Positions 10,051-21,905 of a stretch of DNA of 64,000 bases are shown here, one piece after another. Origin of the DNA: Rhinopithecus roxellana (lineage: Eukaryota; Chordata; Mammalia; Primates; Cercopithecidae); assembly GCF_007565055.1 (NCBI RefSeq), contig NC_044558.1:83955444-84019443 (forward strand), read 5' to 3'. Every line of letters begins with the position of its first letter. Position 1 is the first letter of the stretch. The position numbers were made by a program, and so were the translations under genes. The notes under the pieces were generated by a model. The model was not told the DNA's origin and did no database searches. It saw nothing but the letters and a program-made list of their open reading frames with translations.

Positions 10051-10520
10051 TTTTTTTTTTTTGAGAAGGAGTCTCGCTCTGTCACCCAGGCTGGAGGGCA
10101 GTAGCCAGATCTCAGCTCACTGCAAACTCTGCCTCCCGGGTTTACACCATTCTCCTGCCTCAGCCTCCCGAGTAGCTGGGACTACAGGCGCCCGCCACCT
10201 CGCCCGGCTAGTTTTTTGTATTTTTTTAGTAGAGACGGGGTTTCACCGTGTTAGCCAGGATGGTCTCGATCTCCTGACCTCGTGATCCGCCCGCCTCGGC
10301 CTCCCAAAGTGCTGGGATTACAGGCTTGAGCCACCGCGCCCGGCCAGGGCAGGTCTTAGGCCGGGTGCAGCGGCTCATTCCTGTAATCCCAGCACTTTGG
10401 GAGGCCAAGGTAAGAGGATTGCTTGAGGCCAGGAGTTCGAGACCAGCCTAGGCAACATAGCAAGACCCTGACTCTACAAAAAAATTTTTTTAAATATAAA
10501 AGAAAGGAAAAGAAAAAGAG
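10051..10520. mobile_element. Antisense young AluY followed by a sense Alu left monomer
   Basis: An Old World monkey type AluY lies antisense at 10051-10345 with the duplication AGGGCAGGTCT. A lone left-arm (FLAM-like) Alu follows in sense at about 10358-10520, with an A/T-rich tail. Confidence 0.87.
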
Positions 10521-10641
10521 AAAGAAATGGCAGGTCCCCTGTGAGATAACCTAGATAACCCAGAGAGAAGGTCTGCATCCTGACACACTGGCTGCCAAGA
10601 TTTGAGATTATAAAATTTGCTGACCATTTCTCAACCTAACA

Positions 10642-10776
10642 CAGGGCTCTCAACCTTGAAATCCCATGGAAATTTTACAAAGTTGTGGAAGCCCAGGTCT
10701 CATGCCCAGAGATTCACAGATTCACATCTAATTCATCTGGGGTGAGGCCTGAGCTTTCAGAAAATTCCCCAGGTGA
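10642..10776 (+). mobile_element. MER20-like hAT DNA transposon fossil, truncated by an Alu
   Basis: Begins with a TIR-like GGGCTCTCAACCTT and carries the CCAGAGATTC ... TCATCTGGGGTGAGGCCTGAG and CCCCAGGTGAT segments typical of MER20-type elements. The right end is missing where an Alu begins. Confidence 0.55.
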
Positions 10777-11366
10777 TTTTTTTTTTTTCCCCAGTAGTCT
10801 CCCTCTGTCGCCCAGGCTGGAGTGCAGTGGAACGATCTCGGCTCACTGCAACCTCTGTCCCCCAGGTTCAAGCAATTCTCCTGCCTCAGCCTCCCGAGTA
10901 GCTGGGATTACAGGCATCCACCACCACACCCGGCTAATTTTTGTATTTTTAGTAGAGATGGGGTATCACCATGTTGGTCAGGCTGGTCTCGAACTCCTGA
11001 CCTTGTGATCTGCCCACCTCGGCCTGCCAAAGTGCTGGGATTACAGGAGTGAGCCACTGAGCCTGGCCTTTTTTTTTTTTTTTTTCCTGAGATGGAGTCT
11101 CGCTCTGTTACCCAGGTTAGAGTGCAGTGGCACAATCTCAGCTCACTGCAACCTCCGCCTCCCTGGTACAAGCGATTATCCTGCCTCAGCCTCCTAAGTA
11201 GCTGGGATTACAGGCACCTGCCACCATGCCCGGCTAATTTTTTGTATTTTTAGTAGAGACAGGGTTTCACCATGTTGACCAGGATGGTCTCGATCTCCTG
11301 ACCTTGTGATCTGCCCATCTTGGCCTCCCAAAGTGCTGGGATTACAGGTGTGAGCCACTGCTCCCG
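10777..11366 (-). mobile_element. Two antisense Alus in tandem
   Basis: Elements at 10777-11068 and 11069-11366, joined at a T tract. Confidence 0.9.
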
Positions 11367-11404
11367 ACTGAGCAGGGCAACATTCTTGAGAGATCAGATG
11401 TTCT

Positions 11405-11583
11405 CTTGCATAATGGGCAGGTGAGCTCTGGAGTCACACTGCCTGGGTGTGAATCTCGGAGCTGTGTTTTCTTGGGGATGTCACCCATACTGTTCTGTAG
11501 GTCCCCTCACTTGCAATATGGGGCATGAACAGTACTTACCATCTGGGGTTACTGTGGTTAGTTACTGTGAGGATGAGATAAGG
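11405..11583 (+). repeat. MIR
   Basis: The sense MIR order is visible: GAGCTCTGGAGTCACACTGC, CTGGGTGTGAATC, then the ATATGGGGCATGAACAGTAC and GTGAGGATGAGAT segments. Confidence 0.7.
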
Positions 11584-11910
11584 CGGTGGTTTTAAACTGG
11601 GTAGGATTTTGTCCCCCCCTCAGCCCCATTCTTTCTTGGGGACATTTGGCAATGTATGACATTTTTGATGTCACAACAGGCAGGAAGAAGGTTACTGGCA
11701 CTGAGTGAGTAAAGACCAGGGATGTTGTTAAGCATGGTGCAATGTCACCATGCTACCAAAAAAAAAAAAAAAAAAAATCAGCACCGGTAATCCCAACTAC
11801 TTGGGAGGCTGAGGGAGGAGAATCGCTTGAACCTGGGAGGCAAAGGTTGCAGTGAACAGAGATCGCGCCATTGCACTCCAGCCTGGGCGACACAGTGAGA
11901 CACACCATCT

Positions 11911-11944
<34 letters not shown>

Positions 11945-11955
11945 GAAAAACCCTG
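11584..11955 (+). mobile_element. MER5A (hAT-Charlie) split by an Alu arm
   Basis: The left end is GGTGGTTTTAAACTGGG and the right end GTTGAAAAACCCTG, matching the inverted ends of MER5A. Inside is GGGGACATTTGGCAATGTAT and a GACCAGGGATGTTGTTAA segment. An Alu right-arm fragment (about 11757-11940) interrupts it. Confidence 0.78.
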
Positions 11956-12164
11956 AAATACCATGATTCTAGCTAAGAATTCAGCAAGAGGCACACAGCA
12001 CATAGTAAAGCCTCAATAAACACCACTGACCTTACTGAGGTTCTCTCTGGCCCCTAAGTCATAAGTGGGTGGCCTCACTAAGGGTGTGGTTCTCAGTCTG
12101 TACCTCTGGCACTGGGAAGCCCCGCCTGGCCACCCTAGAATGCACAACTAATCATACCTTCCAG

Positions 12165-12355
12165 ATACGGAGCGCTCACTCTATTCCAGGCCCTGTGCTG
12201 ACAGCTTCGCGGCAGGCGCTCTCTCCTGGGACTCCCCGACAACAGTGAGGTGTCTTGCTATTCCTTCCATTTTAGAGGAGGAAACTGAGGTTCAGGGAGG
12301 ATCACAAGTCATCAAGCTAGTACTGTGCTTAAACTTAGGTCTAGCTGCTCTAAAT
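12165..12355 (-). repeat. MIR (antisense)
   Basis: Antisense MIR core: CATTTTAGAGGAGGAAACTG, GGTTCAGGGAGG, then a CACAAGTCATCAAGCTAG segment. Confidence 0.65.
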
Positions 12356-12399
12356 ATGCAGGAGAGTGTATATAAAGGGTTACCATTTTTTTAAAAAAA

Positions 12400-12683
12400 G
12401 TCTAGCACTTTGGGAGGCTGAGGCAGGTGGATCAAGAGGTCTGGAGTTCGAGACCAGCCTGAAAAACATGGTGAAACCCTGTCTCCACTAAAAATACAAA
12501 ATTTAGCTGGGTGTGGTGGCATGCGCCTGTAATCCCAGCTACAAGGGAGGCCGAGGCAGGAGAATCACTTGAACCCAGGAGGCGGAGGTAGTGGTGAGCC
12601 AAGATCACGCCGAGCCGAGATCACACTGCTGCACTCCAGCCTGGGCAACAGAGTAAGACTCCATCTCAAAAAAAAAAAAAAAG
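12400..12683 (+). mobile_element. Alu, 5' truncated
   Basis: Begins inside the left arm at CTAGCACTTTGGGAGG and ends in an A tail near 12683. Confidence 0.85.
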
Positions 12684-12889
12684 TGGGAACAGGGTGTGCT
12701 TGTTTATGTGTAAAATGTCGCTAGATTTGAACACAATAAACTGGCAAAGATGGTTGTCTCCAGGGAGAATTGGGGACTTGGGAACAGGAGCTGAAGAACA
12801 ACTTTTCTCTGTTGTGTTTGGAAGTATGTGAATGTATTATGTATTCAAAATGTAAAAAAAAAAAAGGAAGTTAAAGAGACTGTGCTCCT

Positions 12890-13075
12890 AGCTAGGAGTG
12901 TTTGTCTAAGTTGCCTGGGTGTGAGAGCACCTGGGGTGCTTTGTTAGAAATAGATTCCAAAGACACACCCAGACCTACTTAAATCAGAATCCAAGGGCTT
13001 CGAAACCTGCATTTGACAAGCCAGGCTGATAAGTCTTGAGTCTGGGACAGTTTGGGAATAAGAACCCAAGACAAC
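12890..13075 (+). mobile_element. MER20-like DNA transposon fossil
   Basis: Contains GCACCTGGGGTGCTTTGTTA, CACCCAGACCTACTTAAATC and CTGCATTTGACAAGCCAGGC in the MER20 order. The terminal repeats are eroded. Confidence 0.55.
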
Positions 13076-13171
13076 AGGATCCTAGCCCAGAAATGATTCC
13101 AGCTGGATCTCACATCCCTGCGGAAGGAGGGAGGTGGCTGTCTTAGGGGAATACATAAAAGATGTCCAGGA

Positions 13172-13785
13172 CGGCCGGGCACGGTGGCTCACGCCTGTAA
13201 TCCTAGCACTTTGGGAGGCTGAGGCAGGTGGATCACCTGAGGTCAGGAGTTGGAAACCAGCCTGGCCAGCGTGGTGAAAGCCCATCTCAGCTAAAAATAC
13301 AAAAATTAGCCAGGCGTGGTGGGTCATGACAGTAGTCCCAGCTACTCCGGAGGCTGAGGCAGGAGAATCCCTTGAATCCAGGAGGCAGAGGTTGCAGTGA
13401 GCTGAAATCATGCCACTGCGCTCCAGCTTGGGCAGCGAAGGTTCACAGAGGTCCCTCCCCCATCCTACCTGATACCCTTCAGAAGGCGCGGTGGCTCACA
13501 CCTGTAGTCCCAACACTTTGGGAAGCTGAAGCGGGTGGATCACATGAGGCCAGGAGTTCAACACTAGCCTGGCCAACATGGTGAAACCTCCATCTGTACC
13601 AAAAAATACAAAAATTAGCCAGGTGTGGTAATGTGCACCTGTAATCCCAGCTACTTGGGAGGCTGAGGCAGGAGGATCCTTTGAACCTGGGAGGCGGAGG
13701 TTGCAGTGAGCCAAGATTTCGCCACTGCACTCCAGCCTGGGTGACAGAATAAGACTCCGTCTCAAAACAAAACAAAACAAACAAA
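13172..13785 (+). mobile_element. Two sense Alus
   Basis: The first (13172 to about 13436) lacks its tail. The second (about 13485-13785) ends in (CAAAA)n. Confidence 0.87.
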
Positions 13786-14081
13786 GAAGTGTGGATCCCG
13801 GAGCATGTGACACAGGACTCCAGATGCTGCTGGAGGGAAAAGGAAGGTCCCCTTCCCCACCCAGACTATGAAGCTGCCGTTCACTGTGTCCCAGTCCGCA
13901 CAGGCCAAGAACTCAAGGCCACACTTTCCAAATTGTGTTTCTCCAGAGTCTTGGGGTTCTGTGAAGCACCTGGGACAACAATGATAGGAGAAAGAGAAAT
14001 ATCAGGCCTGCCGATGCTCCACCCACATTTCACTTCAGCCAGACTACATTATTTTATAAAGCTAATTAAAAAATTGGTTTA
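13786..14081. other. Unique intergenic sequence
   Basis: No repeat or gene recognised. Bordered on both sides by Alus. Confidence 0.5.
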
Positions 14082-14671
14082 GGCCGGGCGCGGTGGCTCA
14101 AGCCTGTAATCCCAGCACTTTGGGAGGCCGAGACGGGCGGATCACGAGGTCAGGAGATCGAGACCATCCTGGCTAACACGGTGAAACCCCGTCTCTACTA
14201 AAAAATACAAAAAACTAGCCGGGCGAGGTGGCGGGCGCCTGTAGCCCCAGCTACTCGGGAGGCTGAGGCAGGAGAATGGCGTAAACCCGGGAGGCGGAGC
14301 TTGCAGTGAGCTGAGATCCAGCCACTGCACTCCAGCCTGGGCGACACAGCGAGACTCTGTCTCAAAAAAAAAAAAAAAAAAAAAATTGGTTTAAACTGTT
14401 CTTTTTTGAGACAGAGTCTCTCACTTAGGCTGAAGTCCAGTAGCACAATCAAGGCTCACCGCACCCTCTACTTCCCAGGCTCAAGCAATCCTCCCGCCTC
14501 AGTCTCCTGAGTAGCTAGGATTACAGGCGCGTGCCTCCACACCCAATTAATTTTTGTATTTTGTGTAGAGACAGGGTTTTGCCATGTTGCCCAGGCTGGT
14601 CTCAAACTCTTGGGTTCAAGTCATCTACCTGTCTCGTCCTCCTAAAGTGCTGGGATTATAGGCATGAGCAT
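14082..14671. mobile_element. Young AluY (sense) and an antisense Alu
   Basis: An Old World monkey type AluY at 14082-14384 has the duplication AAAATTGGTTTA. An antisense Alu at about 14400-14671 follows 15 bp later, giving a closely spaced inverted pair. Confidence 0.9.
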
Positions 14672-14939
14672 AATCACTTTATATATTAGGTGTTTGGGAC
14701 AGACAAAAATCTCAAACTCGAAGGCCTAATGAGGCCAAGAAAGTCACATGAGTGAAGCTGGCCTGGTGTGAGATAAGAGGGAGTGCTGGGGACTGTGGAA
14801 AAAATAGGCCCTGGGGAGAGTGTGGCTGCAGTGCAGCTGCTGCTCGTTGTTGCTCTTTAAGAAGGTGGTCCCATGCAGCTGGGGCTTCCAACATTTCTTT
14901 AATGTATGTATGTATGTAATGTGTGTATGTATTCATATA

Positions 14940-15228
14940 TTTATTTGAGACTGAATTTTGCTCGTCGCCCAGGCTGGAGTGCAATGGTGCGATCTTGGCT
15001 CACTGCAACCTCCGCCTCCCAGGTTCAAGTGATTCTTCTGCCTCAGCCTCCCAAGTAGCTGGGATCACAGGTGTGCACCACCACGCCTGTCTAAATTTTG
15101 TACTTTTAGTAGAGATGGGGTTTCGCCATGTTGGTCAAGCTGGTCTCAAACACTGCTGACCTCAGGTGATCCACCTGCCTCAGCCTCCCATAGTGCTGGG
15201 ATTACAGGTGTGAGCCACCACGCCTGGC
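14940..15228 (-). mobile_element. Alu (antisense)
   Basis: Antisense element headed by (TATT)n and ending CGCCTGGCC. A short (ATGT)n run lies just before it at about 14902-14925. Confidence 0.88.
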
Positions 15229-15269
15229 CGCCCATTTCAAACAAAGCCAGAATCAGCCCAGGTAAGATC

Positions 15270-15450
15270 TTTGTGAGGGCCTAGGCTCTGAGTCAGACTA
15301 TCCAGGTTCAAATCCTGGCAATTTACTTAACTTCCATGGGCATGAATTTTACCTTTGGCAAAGTGGAGCTAATAATAGTACCCACCACATAAGGGTGCCG
15401 AGGGTGAAATGAGTTGATGCATAGTGCGTAGAATAGCAACTGCACATAAT
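15270..15450 (+). repeat. MIR
   Basis: Well-preserved sense MIR: GGCTCTGAGTCAGACTATCC, GGTTCAAATCCTGGCAATTT, then GTGGAGCTAATAATAGTACC and GAAATGAGTTGATGCATAG. Confidence 0.78.
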
Positions 15451-15459
15451 AATAATAAT

Positions 15460-16333
15460 TATTTTTTTGAGATGGAGTCTTGCTCTGTTGCCCAGGCTGG
15501 AGTGCAGTGGTGTAATCTCAGCTCATTGCAACCTCTGCCTTCTGGATTCAAACAATTTTCCTGCTTCAGCCTCCTGAGTAGCTGGGATTACAGGTGTGTG
15601 CCAACATGCCCAGCTAATTTTTGTATTTTTAGTAGAGACAGGGTTTCACCATGTTGCCAAAGCTGGCCTTGAACTCCTGTGATCCATCAGCCTTGGCCTC
15701 CCAAAGTGCTGGGATTACAGGTGTGAGCCACCATGCCCAGCATTTTTTTTTTTTTCTTTAAGACATCTTCCTCTGTTGTCCAGGTGGGAGTGCTGTGGCG
15801 TGATCTCAGCTCGCTGCAACCTCCACCTCCCGAGGTCAAGTGATCCTCCTGCCTCAGCCTCCTGTGTAGCCGGGATTACTGTGCACTACCATACCTGGCT
15901 AATTTTTGTATTTTTATTACAGATAGGGTTTCATCATATTGGCCAGGCTGGTCTTGAACTCCTGACTACAAGTGATCTGCCCGTCTCAGCCTCCCAAAGC
16001 GCTGGGATTACAGGTGTGAGCCACTGTGCCCGGCCGATATTCTCATGTTGTTATTTTTGAGACAGAGTCCCATTCTGTCACTCAGGCTGGAGTGCAGTGG
16101 CATCATTACTGCTGACTGCAGGCCTTACCTTCCAGGCTCATGCAGTCCTCCCACCTCAGCCTCTCAAATAGCTGGGACTGCAGGTGCACCACTACCATGC
16201 CCAGGCAATCTTTTTGTTTTTTGTAGAGACAGGGTCTCAAGATGCCCAGGCTGGTCTTGAACAACTGGGCTCAAGCGATCCTCCCACCTCAGCCTCTCTG
16301 TATTGAGATCACAGGTGAGTCACCATGCCCTGC
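15460..16333 (-). mobile_element. Three antisense Alus head to tail
   Basis: Elements at 15460-15741, 15743-16035 and about 16048-16333. All are diverged. Confidence 0.88.
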
Positions 16334-16429
16334 TTATTTTGTTATTTTAAACAAATCCTGATAAAAATCTCACATAACATTCCTGCCCAAATGCACAATC
16401 TGATTATAATAATGAGAAAACATCTGGGC

Positions 16430-17042
16430 CAGGCATGGTGGCTCATACCTGTAATAAGATGGGAGGATAGATTTCTTGAGCCAGGAGTTTGTGAGCAGCC
16501 TGGGCAACACAGTCAGTCCTTGTCTCCACAAAAGGTGAAAAAAACAGCCAGGGCAACATGGCAAAACCCTGTCTCTACAAAAAATATGAAAATTAGCCGG
16601 TGGCTCAAGCCTGTAATCCCAGCACTTTGGGAGGCCGAGACGGGCGGATCACGAGGTCAGGAGATCGAGACCATCCTGGCTAACACGGTGAAACCCCGTC
16701 TCTACTAAAAAATACGAAAAACTAGCCGGGCGAGGTGGCGGGCGCCTGTAGTCCCAGCTACTCGGGAGGCTGAGGCAGGAGAATGGCATGAACCCGGGAG
16801 GCAGAGCTTGCAGTGAGCTGAGATTGCGCCACTGCACTCCAGCCTGGGCGACAGAGCGAGGGTCCGTCTCAAAAAAAAAAAAAGAAAAAGAAAATTAGCT
16901 GTGCATGGTGGCAGCCACCTGTAGTCCTAGCCATTTGGGAGGCTGAAGTGAGAGGACTGCTTGAGCTTGGGAGATCAAAGCTGTAGTGAGCTGTGATCAT
17001 GCCACTGTACTCCAGCCTGGGTGACAGAGTAAGATCCTGTCT

Positions 17043-17083
<41 letters not shown>
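16430..17083 (+). mobile_element. Old Alu split by a young AluY
   Basis: The older sense Alu occupies 16430-16597 and about 16888-17083, ending in an A tract of about 38 bases. An Old World monkey type AluY (about 16598-16887), missing its first few bases, sits inside it with the duplication GAAAATTAGC. Confidence 0.87.
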
Positions 17084-17086
<3 letters not shown>

Positions 17087-17098
17087 AAAGACAAAGGC

Positions 17099-18024
17099 TA
17101 GCCTGGGTGCCGGGGCTCACAACTGCAATCTCAGCACTTTGGGAGGCCAAAGTGGGAGGATCCCTTGAAGCCAGGAGTTCAAGACCAGCCTGGGCAAGAG
17201 AGAGGCCCTGATTCTACAAAAAATACAAACATTATCCAGACGTAGTGGCATGTGCCTATATTCCTAGCTACTCAGGAGGCTGAGATAGAAGGATTGCTTG
17301 AGCTTAAGAGGTTGAGGCTGCACTCTAGTGTGGGTGACAGAGCAAGTCCCTGTCTCAAACACAAACAAACAAACAAAAAAAGGCTGAGGAATTGTTCCAA
17401 ATTAAAGGAGACTAAGGCTGGGCGCAGTGGCTCATGCCTGTAATCCTAGCACTTTGGAAGGCCAAGGTGAGTGGATCACTTGAGGCTGGGAGTCTGAGAC
17501 CAGCCTGTCCAACATGGTGAAAGATCTTCTCTACTAAAAATACAAAAATTAGCCAGGTGTGGTGGCGGGCGCCTGTAATCCCAGCTACTCAGGAGGCTGA
17601 GGCAGAAGAATCACTTGAACCTAGGAGGCAGAGTTTGCAGTGAGCCAAGATCACGCCACTGCACTCCAGCCTGGGCGACAGAGTGAGACTCTGTCTCAAA
17701 AAAATAATAATGAGCCGGGCGCGGTGGCTCAAGCCTGTAATCCCAGCACTTTGGGAGGCCAAGACGGGCGGATCACGAGGTCAGGAGATCGAGACCATCC
17801 TGGCTAATACGGTGAAACCCCCGTCTCTACTAAAAAAATACAAAAAACTAGCCGGGCGCGGTGGCGGGCGCCTGTAGTCCCAGCTACTCTGGAGGCTGAG
17901 GCAGGAGAATGGCGGGAACCCGGGAGGCGGAGCTTGCAGTGAGCTGAGATCCGGCCACTGCACTCCAGCCTGGGCGACAGAGCGAGACTCCGTCTCAAAA
18001 AAAAAAAAATAATAATAATAATAA
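17099..18024 (+). mobile_element. Three sense Alus, the last a young AluY
   Basis: Elements at 17099-17372, 17415-17710 and 17714-18024. The third has the Old World monkey diagnostic bases and an (AAT)n tail. Confidence 0.89.
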
Positions 18025-18470
18025 TGAAATAAAAAGAATAAAGGAGACTAGGAAGTGACATCTCATTGTGATACACAATCCTCAAGTGGAAAAAACGTGG
18101 CTGGAAGGGATATTACTGGGATATTTAGGAAACTAAACAGGAATGTTGTATCTAATAATTGCCTGGATTTCATCACTGGATTGTCGTTATATTGGGAAAC
18201 GTCCTTAGTTTTAGGAGGAGTATTTAGGCATGAAGGACCATATGCGTAACTACAGCACATGGCTTGGGGAAGACAGACAGTCCCTCCTCAGCCTTCAGTC
18301 AGTGTCTGTGACTTTGCCAGTTTCCTGAGGGGTCGAGCACGAGGACACTCTGCTTTCTTGTCTCAGCTCTCATACTGCAAACAAGTGTCCTTTTCACGGT
18401 CTACTTAGTGTCACATTTTCCACATTTTTATGCTTTTTGTTGGTGATTTTGCTGTTTATAATGGTTCCCA
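18025..18470. other. Unique intergenic sequence
   Basis: AT-richer sequence between MORN3 and ORAI1. I recognise no repeat or gene. Confidence 0.5.
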
Positions 18471-18687
18471 GCTGGGTGCAGTGGCTCATGCCTATAAACC
18501 CACTGCTTTGGGAGGCCAAGGAGAGAGGATCACTTGAGCTCAGGAGTTCAAGACCAGCTTGGGCAACACAGCGAGACCCCATCTTGACAAAATTTTTTAG
18601 AAAAATTAGCTGGACATGGCTGGGCACAGTAGCTTGTGCCACTGCTCTCCACCTTGGGTAACAGAGTAAGACTCCATCTCAAAAAAA

Positions 18688-18741
<54 letters not shown>

Positions 18742-19970
18742 GCTGCACACAGTGGCTCACGCCTATAATCCCAGCACTTTGGGAGGCCAAGGCAGGTGGA
18801 TCATGGGGTCAGGAGTTCCAGACCAGCCGACATAGCGAAACCCCATCTCTACTAAAAATACAAAAAATTAGCTGGGTGTGGCAATGGGTGCCTGTAATCC
18901 TAAGTATTCAGGAGGCTGAGGCAGGAGAATCGCTTGAAACCGGAAGGTGGGCTGGGTGCAGTGGCTCCCATCTGTAATCCCAGCACTTTGGGAGACCAAG
19001 GTAGGTAGACTGTTTGAGGTCAGGAGATCGAGACCAGCCTGGCCAACATGGTAAAACCCCCGTCTCTACTAAAAACACAAAAATCAGTTGGGTACGGTGG
19101 TGCATGCCTGTAATCCCAGCTACTCAAGAGGCTGACGCAGGAGAACCACTTGAACCTGGGAGGCAAAGTTTGTAGTGAGCAGAGATTGTGCCACTGCACT
19201 CCAACCTGGGGAACAAAGTGAGATTTTGTCTCAAAGAAAAAAAGAAGGCCGGGCGCGGTGGCTCAAGCCTGTAATCCCAGCACTTTGGGAGGCCGAGACG
19301 GGCGGATCACGAGGTCAGGAGATCGAGACCATCCTGGCTAACATGGTGAAACCCCGTCTCTACTAAAAAATACAAAAAACTAGCCGGGCGAAGTGGCGGG
19401 CGCCTGTAGTTCCAGCTACTTGGGAGGCTGAGGCAGGAGAATGGCATAAACCCGGGAGGCAGAGCTTGCAGTGAGCTGAGATCCAGCCACTGCACTCCAG
19501 CCTGGGCGACAGAGCGAGACTCTGTCTCAAAAAAAAAAAAAAAAAAAGAAAGAAAAAGAAAAAAAGAAAAAAGAAAGAAGCCAGACAGTGAAGGTTGCAG
19601 TGAGCTGAAATAGTGCCATTGCACTCCAGCCTGGGCAACAAGAGCAAAACTCCGTCTCAAAAAAAAAAAAAAGCCGGGTGCGGTGGCTCAAGTCTGTAAT
19701 CCCAGCACTTTGAGAGGCCGAGACGGGCGGATCACGAGGTTAGGAGATCAAGACCATCCTGGCTAACACGGTGAAACCCCATCTCTACTAAAAAATACAA
19801 AAAAAAAAAAAAAAAAACAAAACTAGCCAGGCGAGGTGGCAGGCACCTGTAGTCCCAGCTACTCAGGAGGCTGAGGCAGGAGAATGGCATAAACCCAGGA
19901 GGCGGAGCTTGCAGTGAGCCGAGATCTGGTCACTGCACTCCACCCTGGGTGACAGAGTGAAACTCTGTCT

Positions 19971-20002
<32 letters not shown>
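18471..20002 (+). mobile_element. Array of six sense Alus, two of them young AluY
   Basis: Elements at 18471-18705, 18741-18948 (3' truncated), 18949-19245, 19248-19580 (young), a right-arm piece at 19586-19672, and 19673-20002 (young, with a 20-base A run inside its middle linker). Confidence 0.87.
18706..18738. repeat. (AT)n microsatellite
   Basis: Uninterrupted AT dinucleotides growing out of the A tail of the preceding Alu. Confidence 0.92.
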
Positions 20003-20051
<49 letters not shown>

Positions 20052-20055
20052 TACA
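20003..20055. repeat. (AT)n(AC)n microsatellite
   Basis: AT repeats followed by AC repeats, directly after an AluY A tail. Confidence 0.92.
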
Positions 20056-20407
20056 ATAAAGTAGAATAAACAAAACTGTCCCCAAGTGTAATACTGGAAT
20101 GCTGTCTAGTATTCCTCAATGCAAGAAAGTTATGATGGACACACATATGGAGAAAATAGGTATGTTAGATAAGCTTTATTTAGGCATGTGTTCTAGTCCT
20201 GTGGGCTGTGAGTTCGATGATAACAACTCAACCATATATATATATGTATATATATTTCTTTAAACAGAAATACACATAAAACAAGATTACATATTGATCA
20301 GCTGATGAAAAATATCACGACCAAAGCTCACAGGAATACAACCCTGTATTTCTCCTAGGAGCGATGGTTCAGTATGTGCTAAGTCAGTGTTCACGGTGAC
20401 TTTACAG
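20056..20407. other. Unique intergenic sequence
   Basis: AT-rich, with a short (TA)n patch near 20236-20255. No repeat family or gene recognised. Confidence 0.5.
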
Positions 20408-20479
20408 ATTGTACCACTGCACTCCAGCCTGGGTGCAGAGTGAGGCTCTATCTCAAAAAAAAAAAAAAAAAAAAAAAAG
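20408..20479 (+). mobile_element. Alu 3' fragment
   Basis: Only the last 50 or so bases of an Alu right arm plus the A tail remain. Confidence 0.8.
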
Positions 20480-20532
20480 ACTTCTAAAGAAAAGACTGAA
20501 TACGTATTTCAGATAGACACTATTCATGCAAC

Positions 20533-20830
20533 TTTTTTTTTTTTTTTTTTGAGACGGAGTCTTGCTCTGTTGCCCAGGTTGGAGTGCAGTGGCATAATCT
20601 CAGCTTACTGTAAGCTCCGCCTCCCAGGTTCACGCCATTCTCCTGCCTCAGCCTCCCAGGTAGCTGGGACTACAGGCGCCCGCCACCAAGCCCAGCTAAT
20701 TTTTTTGTATTTTTAGTAGAGACGGGGTTTCACCATGTTAGTCAGGATGGTCTCGATCTCCTGGCCTCGTGATCCACCCGCCTCGGCCTCCCAAAGTGCT
20801 GGGATTACAGGCGTGAGCCACCGCGCCTGG
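20533..20830 (-). mobile_element. AluY (antisense)
   Basis: Full-length antisense element. The flank AACTTTTT repeats after it. Confidence 0.9.
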
Positions 20831-20873
20831 CACAACTTTTTGTAGGTTTGAAACTTCTCAAAATAAAATGAAT

Positions 20874-21438
20874 TTTTTTCTTTTTTTGAGACAGAGTTTC
20901 ACTCGTTGCCCAGGCGAGAGGGCAGTGGCGTGATCTCGGCTCACCACAACCTCCGCCTCACGAGTTCAAGCGATTCTCCTGCCTCAGCCTCCCGAGTAGC
21001 TGGGATTACAGGCGTGCGCCACCACGCACGACTAATTTTGTATTTTTAGTAGACACAGGGTTTCTCCATGTTGGTCTGCCTGGTCTCGAACTCCCGACCT
21101 CAGATGATCTGCCCACCTTGGCCTCCCAGAGTGCTAGGATTACAGGTGTGAGCCACCATGCTGGGCAAAGTTTTCCTTTTTTTTTTAGAGTGTCTCCCTC
21201 TGTTGCCCAAGTTGGAGTGTAGTGGTGTTACCACAGCTCATTGCAGCCTTGGCCTCCCGGGCTCAGGCAATCTTCCTGCCTCAATCTCTCAAAGGAGCTG
21301 GAATTGTAGGTGCCATGCCTGGCTAATTTTTGTATTTTTTGTTTGAGATGGGGTCTCAAACTCCTGGGCTCAAGAGATCCTCCTGCCTTGGCCTCCTGAA
21401 TAGCTGAGACCACAGGTGTGTGCCACCATACCTGGCTT
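20874..21438 (-). mobile_element. Two antisense Alus
   Basis: Elements at 20874-21165 and about 21176-21438. The second is heavily diverged and lies just beyond the ORAI1 3' end. Confidence 0.87.
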
Positions 21439-21529
21439 AAAATTTGTTTTAAGTTTTCCTAGAGGCTCACCTAATCAGGGTGAGGCATAATACCAGTAGC
21501 CCAGGCCCAACAAAAACAAGACACGGGAA

Positions 21530-21905
21530 GGAGGTGTCCTTATGAGTATATTTATGTGTCACACACACATACACACTCAACGCTGGACGGGAGGGAGGTT
21601 GAGACGGACAGGAGGAGGCACCCAGGTGGCACTGGCACAGGGGAGGAGAGGGGACACAGCGAGTGTGTGGCCCCATTTTGGCCCCCTCCAGCTCTTCCTG
21701 GAGCTGGAAGAACAGGAAATGCTTATTCTCTTAGAGGACAGTTTCAAAGTGCAGAAATTTCTCTTACAAAAAGCCTCTTCCCTCCAGGCTCTGCCCCTTG
21801 CTGAAGCCCAGCCCCTTGCACAGGCTGTCCGTGAGGCTGGGGCAGGACAAGGTCATGGGGAAGGGCGTAAGGCCAAAGAATTGGAAGGGCCCAGACCGCA
21901 TGGGC
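21530..21905 (-). other. ORAI1: ORAI1 3' UTR
   Basis: Unique sequence between the ORAI1 stop and the first downstream Alu. On the minus strand the only signal-like hexamer near the expected end is CATAAA (21551-21556), after a (GT)n-type stretch (21559-21577); I see no AATAAA. The boundary is inferred. Confidence 0.6.
21551..21556 (-). terminator. ORAI1: Candidate ORAI1 polyadenylation signal (CATAAA)
   Basis: A variant hexamer on the minus strand, about 350 bases after the stop codon. CATAAA is a known weak form of AATAAA. Confidence 0.4.
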
